This document shows positions 49,430 through 60,875 of a stretch of DNA of 64,000 nt, in pieces. The notes beneath the pieces were generated by a model. That model had not been told where the DNA came from. It saw only the letters and a list, made by a program, of their open reading frames with translations, and did no database searches. A program made the position numbers and the translations under genes. Positions within the stretch are counted from its first letter, which is position 1. The number at the start of each line of letters is the position of its first letter. The stretch comes from Euleptes europaea. Its lineage: Eukaryota > Chordata > Lepidosauria > Squamata > Sphaerodactylidae. The DNA is taken from contig NC_079314.1 of assembly GCF_029931775.1 (NCBI RefSeq), positions 71,973,879-72,037,878 of the forward strand. The letters run 5' to 3'.

Positions 49430-51270
49430 GGTCTGAATGCCAGGTACACTGATTCCACTTTGTACCTACGTAGTAATTTTAACACCAGCAGTACACATTA
49501 ATCTTAGAAACCAGTAATGTTACTGAAGTGTCAAGTGACAGCATTTTCCTCGGATGGATGATTTCTTGGGGGGAACTTTGCTTTGAGACTCTTAACCAAC
49601 ACTCTTGTCATATGGCAAATTGCTTTTGCAAGTCTTGGTTTCAAAGGAAATTTTTAAGTGGCATTGTCTTCTGTTTAAGAAACATAAGCACAAACCAGCT
49701 TTCAGCATACTAGTCTAGTATATATTTGTTTGGATTCCAGTCTTTGTATGTAATTTGTCGAAATAATTCCTGAGGATAATATTCAGCAAAAGATGACACA
49801 ACTAAACATGTAAGTAACATTGGCTAGTTATGGGCAAATATTAATATCTAAGTATAATAAATTCAAATCAGTATCAGTACTTCCAAGTGAATATAGGTAA
49901 GGTTGGAGGGCATTATCATCTCATATTATTTGCAAAACATAATTTTTTTCCATAAGGAAGCAGATTTCGATCACAAGGGACTATTAAATGGATCCCTCAG
50001 CTTGGGGAAGGTTTTTCCATGTAAAAGAACAAGCCTGTTTTGAATCTTGGTACATGAAGGCTAATTTTAACAGCACTTTTCTTGCATACTATATGCAACT
50101 TTGTCAAGCTTTTAATGTAAGTTTCAGGAAAAAAGGTGTTTATAAATACTGCATTATAAGAGTCAATCTCTTATAATACAGATAGGTCTTCTCTTGCCAA
50201 ATTTCATCTGGGAGGTCCTTGTCTCATGCTTTTATTATCAAAGCCCTTTGTAACTGTGAAAGTAAATATGCACCAATGTTACTATTAAAAGGTTGCAAGT
50301 ATTATTTTTGGTCTGCTGTGTGAGTGGTATATTCCAAGGTGAAAGAACAAACTCATCTTTCATTACAACTTGCATCTTGTTGTTGCACATTTATTGTTAA
50401 TATTCTGTATTGTTTTAATTTTATAAGACATAAAGGAATCCCAGTTAGATTACAAGATGGTAAAAGAATGTCCACAAATCTTTGAAGAAGTGAAATCATA
50501 AAATGTTTCTTAATGTGCACTCATTACACTAAATACATGATGTAGTAGAGCTCTGGGAGAAAACAACAACAAAGCTCTTACCCTTGAGTAATGTTGGAGC
50601 TTTTCATAGCAGAGAGCCAGTTTTCCCTGCAATGTGATCCCTTAAATTATTATTACAGCTCAGAATATGGTACAGTTTATCATGTGGTAAATGACAGTAT
50701 GAAAGTAGCCTGCTCAGTATAAAGAATAAAACGCTCACGATTTTTGTGCTATGGTGAATTTTAGGTATGGAAGGTTACCATGTGTGGTTGTATTTTTGGT
50801 AGTGACTGTCCTGGCAGAGGAAAGCATCTGACTAAAAAGTCAGAGATGTGTGGGGTCCAGAATGTTTTTCAGTTACAAAAGTGCCTCTCTCAAAAATGCT
50901 CCCACAAGGATTGTGGGAAATTATCTGGTGAAGAATGAGGTTTACTCCAGTGAACTAAAAGAGAACATGGGAAAGAATAAGGAACAATTTATTTAACAGA
51001 TATATTCCACTGTGTAAAAACAAGTTATGCTGCTTGACTGCTCTTTAGACTACAGAGCTGGCTACTTTCTAAAACAATATGGGTCACAGGTGAAAATATG
51101 TAGTCTATGCAGTCTAATCTCCATCACAAAAGCACCACACAATAGCAGTTCTTTCTTATAAGAGTGCAAGGACTGGAATAATAGGGGCATGACAGGTCAA
51201 GATTGAGATGCCTTGGGAGAAAGGGAAGCTAATGTAGGCCCCAACCACACAGACTCACATACATGAGCAA
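49430..51270. other. Intergenic, no recognised feature
   Basis: AT-rich unique sequence between an antisense SINE and a short palindromic repeat (51277-51350). I see no gene, RNA or named repeat. Confidence 0.45.
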
Positions 51271-51782
51271 TTTAAGGCTGCAGTGCTGAGCATACTTACT
51301 TGGGACTAAGTCCTTCTGATGTCACTGAATTTACTTCTGAGTAAACTATGAGGATCAAAATATAAGACAACAGGCAGATTACTTGAATCAATTCAAATTT
51401 AAGAAAACGTACTTTAAAATCTTTAAAAATAGCAACAGCAAAAATAAGTGGTGCTGAGATTTGTATTATAAATGTTATATGAAATTAGATGTGGCACAAT
51501 TAATTGAAGTAATTATTCTTGTTGTTTTAAAAATAAGAATTTTGTGAGGAGATTAACCAAAATCCTAGCTGATAAATTTGAAATTAACTTCTGATTAAGT
51601 GTTAGATTTTATTTCCAGATTGTAGATAGTATTAAATGAACACACCTATGTAATTTTGAATGGCATTAATTTTATATGTCCTTCAATAAATTGGATGAAC
51701 CAAAATCATATTAATATTAAAACTCTGAAGTTTCACCGGATGTTTCTTGAAACTGAAACCTGACTACATTTCCATTGCTACA

Positions 51783-51935
51783 GTAGACTAGTCACAGTTC
51801 TCTCAGAACTCTCTCAGCCCCACCTACCTCACAAGGTCCCTGTAGTGGGGGGGGGGGGAAGAAAGGTGACAGTAAGCCTCTTTGAGACTATTTAAAGGTA
51901 GAGAAAAGTGGACTATAAAAACCAACTCTTCTTCT
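51783..51935 (+). repeat. tRNA-derived SINE, 3' part
   Basis: 'GTCACAGTTCTCTCAGAACT', 'CCTACCTCACAAGGTCCCTG' and 'CTATAAAAACCAACTCTTCT' match the 3' half of the SINE at 62237. A 13-base G run at 51848 interrupts the body. Confidence 0.82.
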
Positions 51936-52004
51936 ACATGTCTTTCTTTGGCAACTTCAAATGCTTTATTTATTTAGAAAATGCCTCTCAAGACGTTTAC
52001 AAGT

Positions 52005-52194
52005 AAGGTTGCCAGGTCCCTCTTTGCAACCGGTGGGAGGTTTTTGGGGAGGGGTTTGGGGAGGGGGGACCTCAATGCTATAGAGTCCAATTGCCAAAGT
52101 AGCCATTTTCTCCTGGTGAACTGATTTCTATCAGCTGGAGATCAGTTGTAATAGCAGGAGATCTCCAGCTACTACCTGGTGGTTGACAACCCTA
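52005..52194 (+). mobile_element. 'GGTTGCC' repeat with target-site duplication
   Basis: TTTACAAGT occurs at 51996-52004 and again at 52195-52203, directly bounding the 190-bp unit. It interrupts an antisense LINE tail that resumes at 52204. The unit starts AAGGTTGCCAGG and ends TTGACAACCCTA, imperfectly inverted. A 9-bp duplication fits target-primed insertion. This copy best defines the family's ends. Confidence 0.82.
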
Positions 52195-52203
52195 TTTACA
52201 AGT

Positions 52204-52835
52204 GAAATAATAAAACAAGGCCATTAAAAACAAGCCAAGCCATTAAAAACAAGTCAGGGCATAAAACAAACACTGATTAGCCTAAAACGATATCATGGAA
52301 ACAGGCCTCAGGCCAGAAACCAAGCTCAAAACAGGTAAACATGATAATGCCCCTTGGTTAAATGTGTTCTGCCCTGGCCTCTAAAGGAAAGTAAGGCAAG
52401 CCCCAAGTGAGCCTTAGGGAGGGAGGCATTCCAAAGGCAAGGCACTACCACTGGAAAGACAGTGTTTCTAGTCGCCACCCCCTCACCTCTGCAGGAAGGG
52501 GTACAGATGATCTGCACTGGTGGGGTGGACAGTACAGTTGGAGGAAGTCCATTACCCTAACCCTTAGCCATTTAGGGTCTTAAAAGTAAGAATCAGTACC
52601 TTGAATTGTGCCTGGAAACTCTTGGGCAGCCAGTGTAGCTCTTTCAGCGCAGGGTGATATGATCCCTGTATCTAGCTCCCAACAAATAATCTGACTGCCA
52701 CATTACGGACCAATTGAAGTTTCCAGACCATTTTCAAAGGCAGACCTATGCAGAGTGTATTACCATAATCTGACCTGGATGTGATTACAGCATAGCCAAA
52801 CAACATTTTTAAGGGAGAAAACTGATGAACTATGT
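52204..52835 (-). mobile_element. L2-clade LINE, reverse transcriptase C-terminus, antisense
   Basis: The minus-strand translation reads SDYGNTLCIGLPLKMVWKLQ, then LVRNVAVRLFVG, LKELHWLP, AQFKVLILTFKTLNG. This is the well-conserved C-terminal region of L2-like reverse transcriptases. The 3' UTR runs on toward 52204 and, beyond an inserted repeat, to about 51955. Stops and indels show it is inactive. Confidence 0.82.
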
Positions 52836-53029
52836 GCCATGGAAGAGCCCTGTGCCTCTAACCCTAGACCTTATGAATGAGAGGAGGGTAAAACAATTTG
52901 GGAACTGGAAACATACAGCAAACAAGAAAAATTGTGAAATAATGTCTTAGTGTTTGAACATTAAAAGCAAACATTCACATTGCTCTTGATTTGCATTGCA
53001 AATAATCAGATTACATAAACTCCCAAAGA

Positions 53030-53170
53030 AGGTGTCAGAGACCTTCAAATACTGAAGAAATGAGCTGTGGCTCAAAGCTCATACCCTGCCAGAAATTTTG
53101 TTAGTCTTTAAGGTGCTACTGGACTCTTGCTCTTTTCTACTGCTATTGACTAACATGGCTACCCGTCGTG
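53030..53170 (-). repeat. 'CTTCTTCAGATA' interspersed repeat, antisense
   Basis: 'AAGAAATGAGCTGTGGCTCA', 'GCCAGAAATTTTGTTAGTCT', 'TTAAGGTGCTACTGGACTCT' and 'GACTAACATGGCTACCCGTC' are the reverse form of the repeat at 46730 and 33120. Confidence 0.7.
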
Positions 53171-53479
53171 ATCTACCTCAGGTGGTTGTTGTGGGGAATA
53201 AAATGGAGGGAGAAACTATGCTCCCAGAGAAGTATCCTTAGAGCTGCACCGACGGGATTGTGCGCTTGGAGATAAACACCACTGTGCATTGGATCTGTAT
53301 GCAATGGCATTTAATTATCCAGAAGCCACGAATGAAGCGGACAATACATCTGGATAGTGCGTGGCGCGCCAATTTTAAGGGAAACCCGAGTATCTTAGCG
53401 ATTGGCTCAGATTTTCCACACATCTCTTAGCCTACATGTTTTAAACAGGGTATATAATTTAGCCGGCATTTTTTAAAAG

Positions 53480-54620
53480 TTCTTGCGTACGTACAGGGGG
53501 CTAAAACGACGTCGCCCGCTGAGCTTTCGGTGGAGAGTTTGTTGTTGTAAAATATGAAGGGGAAATGCAGCTTCGCGCCTTCAAGGCCCTTTGTAAACCG
53601 AGCGCTGGCCGGCCGCGGAGACCCGGTCCCCGAACGCCATCAGCGCTCTTTCTCGCGCATAACCGGCTTTTGCCCGCGAGCCTAAGCCTGTTGCTTTAAA
53701 AGCGCCTGCTGGTGACGCGCCACTCCAGTTCGGACCGCCTTTCCCTCCTCCCACGAAAGCCGTCCCTTTCCTCTCTCCCCCAACCCCAATGCTGTGATTT
53801 CAAAACGGTGAAAATCCCCACACAAATCTCAGGCGTTGCGTGGCAACGGCGAAAGGCGGCGCCCCCGGAGGCGAGGCCTCGGCGGCGGGTGGCTGCCTGC
53901 CTCTTCCCCTCCCTCCTGCTGGGCAGGGCGAACGAGCGAGGAGCCCCGTCGCGAGGGAGACCGGCGCTCGCCGAGCTCCCCTCCCCTGCTCCGGAAGGAG
54001 TTGCCCGCCTGGCCTCGGAAGTTGTCCTGGGCAGAGTCCGGCCCAGAGCGAGGCCTGGCTGCCGCTCTTGGGACGGGCGCTCCGGTTAGACCACGACGAC
54101 CAGGCAGGCGAGGACTGGGGGCTGCTGTCTCCGGCCCCCCGCAGGCGGTTTGGCCTCATGAAGAAAGTGAGTGCGGATCTCTCCTGGCGCCGCCGCCGCC
54201 CCCCGCAGCTCTCTCCCCGGCGCCTCCGCTCCCTTCGGGGGTTCCCTTCGCTCCGCGGTCGCTTCCTCGGCCTGGCCCGGGAGCCTCCGGGTTGGGAGAG
54301 CCGCTCTCGTTTGGGTCGGGAGGGGCGGCGAGCCGGGGACTGTCGGCGGCGGAGGGGGAGCGGGGGGCTCCCGCTCCCTCCCCCAGCAGCGATCGTAGAG
54401 GGGGTCCCGGCGGAGGGAAAGCGGCCGGCCGTTCGAGCGGGTCCCCGGGGCGAGTTCGGTAGAAGAAGCGAGGCTGGAACGGGCGTGGGAGGGGAGCCGT
54501 GCCTCGGCGTGCGGAGCCTACGAGGTCTCCGTGGAAGGCTGGCGCGAAGAAACGTCCGCCCTGACTGCGGTTTCGGCTGGGCAGCTCCCTTGGCTTAAGT
54601 GGCTGCTGAAATGTCAGCGG
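53480..54620 (+). promoter_or_regulatory. FRS2: CpG island, probable FRS2 promoter
   Basis: About 1.1 kb of strongly CpG-rich sequence begins after an AT-rich spacer. There is no TATA box; a CRE-like TGACGCG lies at 53713-53719. Its place after YEATS4, with a + strand splice donor inside, matches FRS2, the next gene in human. FRS2 has untranslated first exons far from its coding exons. I find no FRS2 coding sequence (MGSCCSCPDKD) before base 64000, so the name rests on synteny. Overlapping frames on both strands are composition effects. Confidence 0.65.
53750..54166 (+). other. FRS2: Candidate untranslated first exon (FRS2?)
   Basis: The CpG island contains GAAGAAA/GTGAGT, a strong donor with the intron starting at 54167. 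The 5' end is a guess from where CpG density peaks. An ATG at 54158-54160 sits three codons before the donor. Confidence 0.5.
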
Positions 54621-57600
54621 AGGGTTTGCCTCGGCGGCTGCCTCGCCACGTTTGTTGACGTCGAGCGCTTCTCTTGCTGGGGGAAGGGGCGTCTTCCTCC
54701 CTTGGCGGGGCCTGGCAGGGCGCGTTTCTTGTTGACAACGGTCTCCTAGGGTAGCTAAACATTCAAAAGACCACTCCTCTTTTCTTGACGGTCCGGTATA
54801 TCTTCTGTGTTTTAAAAAAGAAGTGAGCCTACTTTGTAGGTGTTTTTTCTTCTTCTTTTGAGCGTGAAGGTTAAGAGCCTTGAGTGGAAAGGGGGTTTGC
54901 CTTGTTCCTGTTTTGTGGGGTCTGGTTTGGTAACAGCTTACTTTGCAGTTTGTGGATTTAGGAATGTGCCCATTCATCCTTCTAGATCAGTATTTGTTTG
55001 TTTAAGTGCTGCCTTTTCCTTGTGCTAGAGGTGGCTCGCAGTATGGCAAAAGATGTATTCCAATAAAAATTCAGCTCGTCGGATCCAAGTAGCATTTAAA
55101 CATAATCAGTATCTTACAAAAACAAAAAAGTCATTTAGAAATGGCTATCCTAATTAAGTCCCTGTGCCCACTGTTTAGAACCTTGCTTAAAAAAAAAGTT
55201 TTGCAATGTTTATGGAAAACTAAATAGTGACATCCCAAACCTATAGGATCTGGTTCCATAGGGCAGGCATAACCACCCAAAAGACCCTGTTTTTTACACC
55301 CACAATTTTGACAGTGGTAGTTTTGACTTAAGGTATGTGTTTCAGAGATCTGTGGGTCCCAGGCAATAGATTTTTAAAAGTTTATGCCTTAATAGAACCC
55401 AGAAGTAAATGGATAGCCAGTTAAGCTGCTGTAACACAGACTGATCATCCTGCACCAACTAAAACTTCTTACTTGTCTTCAGGCAGCAGCTTCACACAGA
55501 TATTTTTGTAGTAGTCAAATGTAAATGTTATTGATTCATGGATGACCACAGCAAGCTATGTAGGAAGGGGTGAGACTTTATGTACAAGATGGAGATGTAA
55601 TAAAGCATGTTTAGCAACCACAGTCACCTTTTCTTCAAAAAGCAAGCCTGGGTCTAAAAAACCCAAGCTGTTTTACTTGCTTTGACAAGGACAATCACAT
55701 TATCAGTTATCCAGGTTCTCAAAAAAAAACACATTGGCTTTCTTACCAGCACCTTCTTCATCTTGTTTTGATTCAGTGCCAGCTTGTTTGTTACCATTCA
55801 TTTGGCTATGGCTTCTAAATACTGGTTCAGGACCACAACTCTGCTTTAGCTGTGTGTGGTCTTTCTTCTACCAGAACTGTGTTTCTTCACTGCAGCTCTC
55901 TGGTTAGCAGTATAGAACAGGTGGACCATTTCTCCCATCATTTAGGGAGGTGCATACTGATTCATGGGAGTTGAGGACATTATCTGTTGTGGCCCTTTTG
56001 GAAATCTTGTAAGTCTTTAAAGAACATTTCCCCACATTAGCCTTATTTGAGACAGCTGGATTCCTGTGCTGATAACATGAGAGAGGTCTTTGTCTCTCTT
56101 TTGGACTGGTGAAATGTGTTTGATTTCTGATGTTCTTTATGAATCAAGATAGTATGGCTTTCTAGATATGAATTTTCATGGGAGGGGAGAAGTGAGCTTT
56201 GGCATGTATTAGAGGATGTTTCAGTAACATTAGAATTGGGCTCTATTCAGATGTCCTGAACAAGCATGACGTCTGAATAGAGCTAAATTCTAATAAATTG
56301 GAGTTAGGTCAATTGGAGATAGGTCAAAGACTTCCAAAAGCAGGACAACTTGGATCATGCTCCAAACATGTGGCATGGGCAGGCCTTGACAAATTATTGC
56401 TACCACAAAACCTAATTCTAAACTCGTCACAATGTCTCATAATTTTATTACAGCTGTGACAAAATTGTTGTAGTATATAAACATAGGGTATCCATATTTG
56501 TCATTACCACAACAAAACATTTGCACCTACCTATAACCTAACTTCTGCCCAATTTCTTATAACTTTGTTATTGCTTTAGAAAGCTCTGTTTTGCTTTAGA
56601 AAGCTCTGTTTAATTGAATATTTGAGCCAGTCTAGAAAGCAACTGGTTAAACCATGAATTCATCTACCACCACTGAATTGTGTAAAGTTCATATAAACAA
56701 GCAATGGCAAGAGCTTCATGCACATGTATTTTTGTCATACAGCAAAACATATTTTGATGTGAAATGATAAGTTTGTACTTTTACTGCAAGGCACTTAAAT
56801 GAAATCACTACTGAAAATCGTAGGCACCATGGCGACTTGTCACCTGGAATTTTTCAAGCCCTGGCATAAGGAGTAGCCCACAAGTATCGCAATTTGCCAG
56901 GTTTGGGCCCAAGATTAACTAACCTCTGCTTTTTGGTTTTAACATCTGAATGTGGTTTTGCTGTAACTGCTGAAAACACATGGTACCATTTCCCCCCGAA
57001 GTTCCAGTAACATTCAGAGGGCAGTATGACATTCCCTTTGCATAGGGCATTTTCTGATAACCCTATTGGATAACTTGTTGGCCACTGATCTTACTAATTA
57101 GTGTTTTAAATAATGATCTGTTTTCACAACCATGTGGCCTTGTTCACCAGTTATGATTATATGTAACAATATTAATCAGGGATTATGACTATGTTATCTC
57201 TTGAACCGCAATATCAGAATAACACATGAAATCATTCTGATAATGAATTTAATGTGAAAATTTTAGGCTTTAAGGCTAACAGGTTTCAAACTGATGCCAA
57301 AAACTGCTGATGGAATTCCTGGGAGTATGGATGCTGTTGAGGTCAATGCAGCCGTTCAGTCAGGCTTTTTAAAAAGGCTATGGCCTGAGTAGCATGTATG
57401 TCAAAGATAGTGATTCTGCCTTTTCTTCCAAACAACTTGCCATGGGGCTAAAGCAACAGAGTTCTGTCTGAGAGAGGATGGAGGCTGAGGGTGTTGCTAT
57501 TCTCTCCTAGAATTTCTGGTAATATGATCAAGCCACAGTGTAGGGCAGATGACTTACCCTTACACCACATTATTCATGTGTAGTTATCGTATCATTAAAA

Positions 57601-59364
57601 TGAGCAATAAATATCAGCTGGCATTTTAGATGGTATAGTAGCAACTGTCTCCTAGGAGTTGGGTGGGGGCTAATTTAGCCTGAATGTTGGATTAGTGATA
57701 TAAAAAGAGGTGCAGGTGTTATAAAAAGAGCTGAATATTATTACAATTGTGCATTTCAATTAAATGTGTTGGTTGAATCTCACCCCCATGATATTTTATG
57801 TATTGTGAGAAATATTAAGAATACAAAAGCATTACCTTATTGAGGCTGAAAGTGTAAGCCACAGTACAGTGACATTTTAGTACGGCTTTGTAGCAGTTTC
57901 TTCAGAGATCCATTGCTCAAAGAACATTATATATTTAATTTTGGTCATCAGGATTCTTCTTGCAAACCAGAATCTCTGAAAACAATTAACGGCAGGTTTT
58001 TTAATGAAGAAATTAATTACTGAATGGCTCTACATCCCTTGAAAAGGCAGGAAACACTGTTACAGTACATGATATGATTATAGAGTCTCATTGTTTTTAG
58101 AATGTGAGAGAGGTTAGTTGTTGCAGAACAGTGATGAATAAATCAGTCAGTTACCAGTGGGCATAGAGAGCACCTATGTCCCTTAATTGTTCTGATAGTT
58201 CTCCTTTGTGAGATAGATAATGTGGCTTGAGAGACAACTGCCAGGCTTAGTTAAATCTTTCCCTTTCTGAAAGGGCTTTTCCTCATGTTTTTTTCTTCAT
58301 TGGTTCTGGTCCTCTGATTTACGCGTGCATTTTTTTGCCTTTAGTTTTTGCTTTTTTTGTTTATTGCTTTTTCTTTTTTCCCTGTTTTTTTTTCTTATTG
58401 ATTCTTGTGAGACTACTGTTACCCCAGTCTTTTTCTGGAAGCTGATTTTGAGTTGCCCTTTTTCTTGTGCATAATGTTTCTGTTGGTTTTCTTTGTCTAG
58501 CCCACCCAGCTCCAGCCCACTTTTCAATGATGTAACTGTCATCATCATCAAACTACTCCCCCCCCCAGAGAAGAGTGGTTTTATTTTTGATTTTTTTTTA
58601 AAGGCACTAAAATATCAGTGTATTAAAATAGTGTTGTAATGATAGGTTTAGCAGATTCTCTGAATTAGCAGGTTCTCTGTATTCCCAGCTTTCATTTAAA
58701 AAAAATAAGTCTTTAGTCCTTTCCATTGTGAAGCTATGCCTTTTTCTTTATATCATCACAAGGGAAGGAACTAGAGACTTTTTGTTTTTTCTAAATGAAA
58801 GCTGGGAATTCAGAGAACTTGCTAAACCTATCATTACAATAGTATATTGATTTATCAATATAAGAATGCATAAAAGATTAAAAGGGGGTGCTGTGACACC
58901 ACCAATGACACCACTGATGATGACAGCACCCTCCCTTGAAAATCCTGATTATTAATGGCACATGTGGGGAGGGGGGAATAAACTGACTCCACAACTGTGA
59001 AAACACAGAGGGAGTACAAACGTGCTGAAGAACCATGAGCCAACCAATTCCAGTGCTTGTGGATTGACTGCCAAGAAAATCAGGAGTGTCGAGTGTGCAG
59101 AAAAATTCAGGAGCTAAAGAATACTTTTAACAAGTTTTCTAATGCCAACAGTTGCTTCAGTTTTGAGAACTACAGAACTAATCTTAAACATTCTGAGAAT
59201 GCATGATTTTAAGTAGCTCATAGTGAATGTAGGAATGTTAGATGAAGACTTAGTCCAGACTTTCAGGTTATCTAAAAAAAAAAAGGCTGTTTTATTTGCC
59301 AGGATGATTAACTAACCAAAATGATGAGATCATGGTGACCGTCTCTTTGAGAAATTAGTTGTTA
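54621..59364 (+). other. Probable first intron of FRS2, first part
   Basis: 55040-55990 resembles an old antisense L2-like LINE ('TGGATAGCCAGTTAAGCTGC', 'TTTTGATTCAGTGCCAGCTT'). Short palindromes lie at 56229-56294 and 58627-58845. A direct 20-bp doublet (GCTTTAGAAAGCTCTGTTTT-type) lies at about 56572-56612. Otherwise AT-rich unique sequence. Confidence 0.45.
58627..58845. mobile_element. Palindromic MITE-like element
   Basis: Left arm 58629-58726 and right arm about 58765-58845 are reverse complements: 'TTGTAATGATAGGTTTAGCA', 'TTCCCAGCTTTCATTT' and 'AGTCTTTAGTCCTTTCC' meet their partners around a loop near 58740. The left arm has a 17-base internal duplication (TTAGCAGATTCTCTGAA / TTAGCAGGTTCTCTGTA). 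No coding content. Family unknown. Confidence 0.75.
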
Positions 59365-59367
59365 TTA

Positions 59368-59606
59368 AAGAAGAATAGTTGGTTTTCACACCCTGTTTTT
59401 CTCTACTGTAAAGATTCTCAAAGTGTCTTACAATTGCCTCCCCCCCCCCCAACAGGCACCTTTTGAGGTAGGTGGGCCTAAGAGAGTTAGAACTGTGATT
59501 AGCCCAAGGTCATCCAGCAGGCTTCATGTGGAAGAGTGGGGAATCTAACTGGTTCTCCAGATTAGAGACAGCTGCTCTTAACCACTACAATTCGCTGGCT
59601 CCTAAC
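59368..59606 (-). repeat. tRNA-derived SINE, antisense
   Basis: 'AAGAAGAATAGTTGGTTTTC', 'TGAGGTAGGTGGGCCTAAGA', 'GAAGAGTGGGGAATCTAACT' and 'TCTTAACCACTACAATTCGC' are the reverse form of the SINE at 62237. A C run interrupts it. Confidence 0.87.
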
Positions 59607-60084
59607 TCAAAATTCTTGTTGTCTTCAGTTTGACAGGTTGGACTCAAATTGCTTCTCATTCAGGTTTTTCACATGATTTATAAAAAAATGTCTTTATAAA
59701 ACAAATTATACATATATACTGTCCCATTTCACCTATTAATGTATTTATAATTTACACTTAAGAACACTTTCCTTGGAGTAAGTCCCATAGAATTCACTGC
59801 ACTAGGTTTCTAAGTAAACCTGATTAAGATTACACAGTTCACATTTTATTTTATTGTGGATTTATATGAGAGTTCATAATTGAAATGCTTTTTAGTTAAA
59901 CCATTCTGTTTTATATTTTAAATTAAATGTACTTAAGTTGAGTATCATGTTCAATATTTGAATTACTGAAACATATTTATTTAAAACATTTATTAGCTGC
60001 TTTTCTACCTTACAGAACTCAAAGTGGCTTACGATATAAATAAACTATATAAAAAACACATAAAAGACCACAATTTAAAATTTC

Positions 60085-60875
60085 CACTGGAAAAGTGGGT
60101 GGATGTGAACAAGATGCAATTCAACAATGATAAGTGCCAAGGTCTACATCTGGGTAACAAAAATGAGGGACATGCATACTGGATGGGGGATACACTTCTG
60201 GGTAGCAGTGTGTGTGAACAAGATCTTAGGGTACGGGTGGACTGTAAGTTAAATATGAGCAGCCAATATGATGCAGTGACAAAAAATGCTAATGCGATCT
60301 TGGGGTGCATCAATAGAGGCATAACATCCAAATTACAAGATGTCATAGTTCCGTTGTACTCTGGATTGGTCAGGCCACACCTGGAGTATTGTGTGCAGTT
60401 CTGGAGGCCTCACTTTAAAATAGATGTGGACAGAATCGAGTGGGTGCAGAGGAGAGCGACGAGGATGATCAAGGGCCTGGAGACTAAGCCTATGAGGAAA
60501 GGCTGAGGGAGTTGGGAGTGTTTAGTCTGGAGAAGAGGAGGTTGAGGGGGGACATGATTGCTCTCTTTTAAGTATTTGAAGGGCTGTCACTTAGAGGAGG
60601 ACAGGGAACTGTTCCTGTTTGCAGAAGAGGAAACGGGTTTAAATTGTGGGCGGAAAGGTACCAGCTGGATATTAGAAAAAAACTTTTTGCAATAACAGTT
60701 GTTTGACAGTGGAACTAGCTACCTAGGGAGGTAGTAAGATACCCCTCGCTGGCAGTCTTTAAGCAGAGGCTGGACAAACACTTGTCAGGGATGCTCTAGC
60801 CTGATCCTGCATTGAGCAGGGGATTGTACTAGATGGCCTGTATGGCCCCTTCCAACTCTGTGATTCTAATCTTGT
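60085..60875 (+). mobile_element. CR1 LINE 3' end with reverse transcriptase C-terminus
   Basis: An open frame to 60506 encodes WVDVNKMQFNNDKCQGLHLG, then LLGSSVCEQDLRVRVDCKLN, ILGCINRGITSKLQDVIVPL, YSGLVRPHLEYCVQFWRPHF and VQRRATRMIKGLE. This is the classic CR1 reverse transcriptase thumb/C-terminal region. The 3' UTR then runs to 'CCCCTTCCAACTCTGTGATT' and a TGATTCTA end. It is 5'-truncated and lacks the catalytic palm, but the remaining frame is well kept, so it is fairly young. Confidence 0.92.

Noticed and set aside
53712-54977. Frames up to 273 residues on both strands
   Set aside because: CpG-island composition effect: Arg/Pro/Gly-rich in all frames, no homology, and a splice donor cuts through them.
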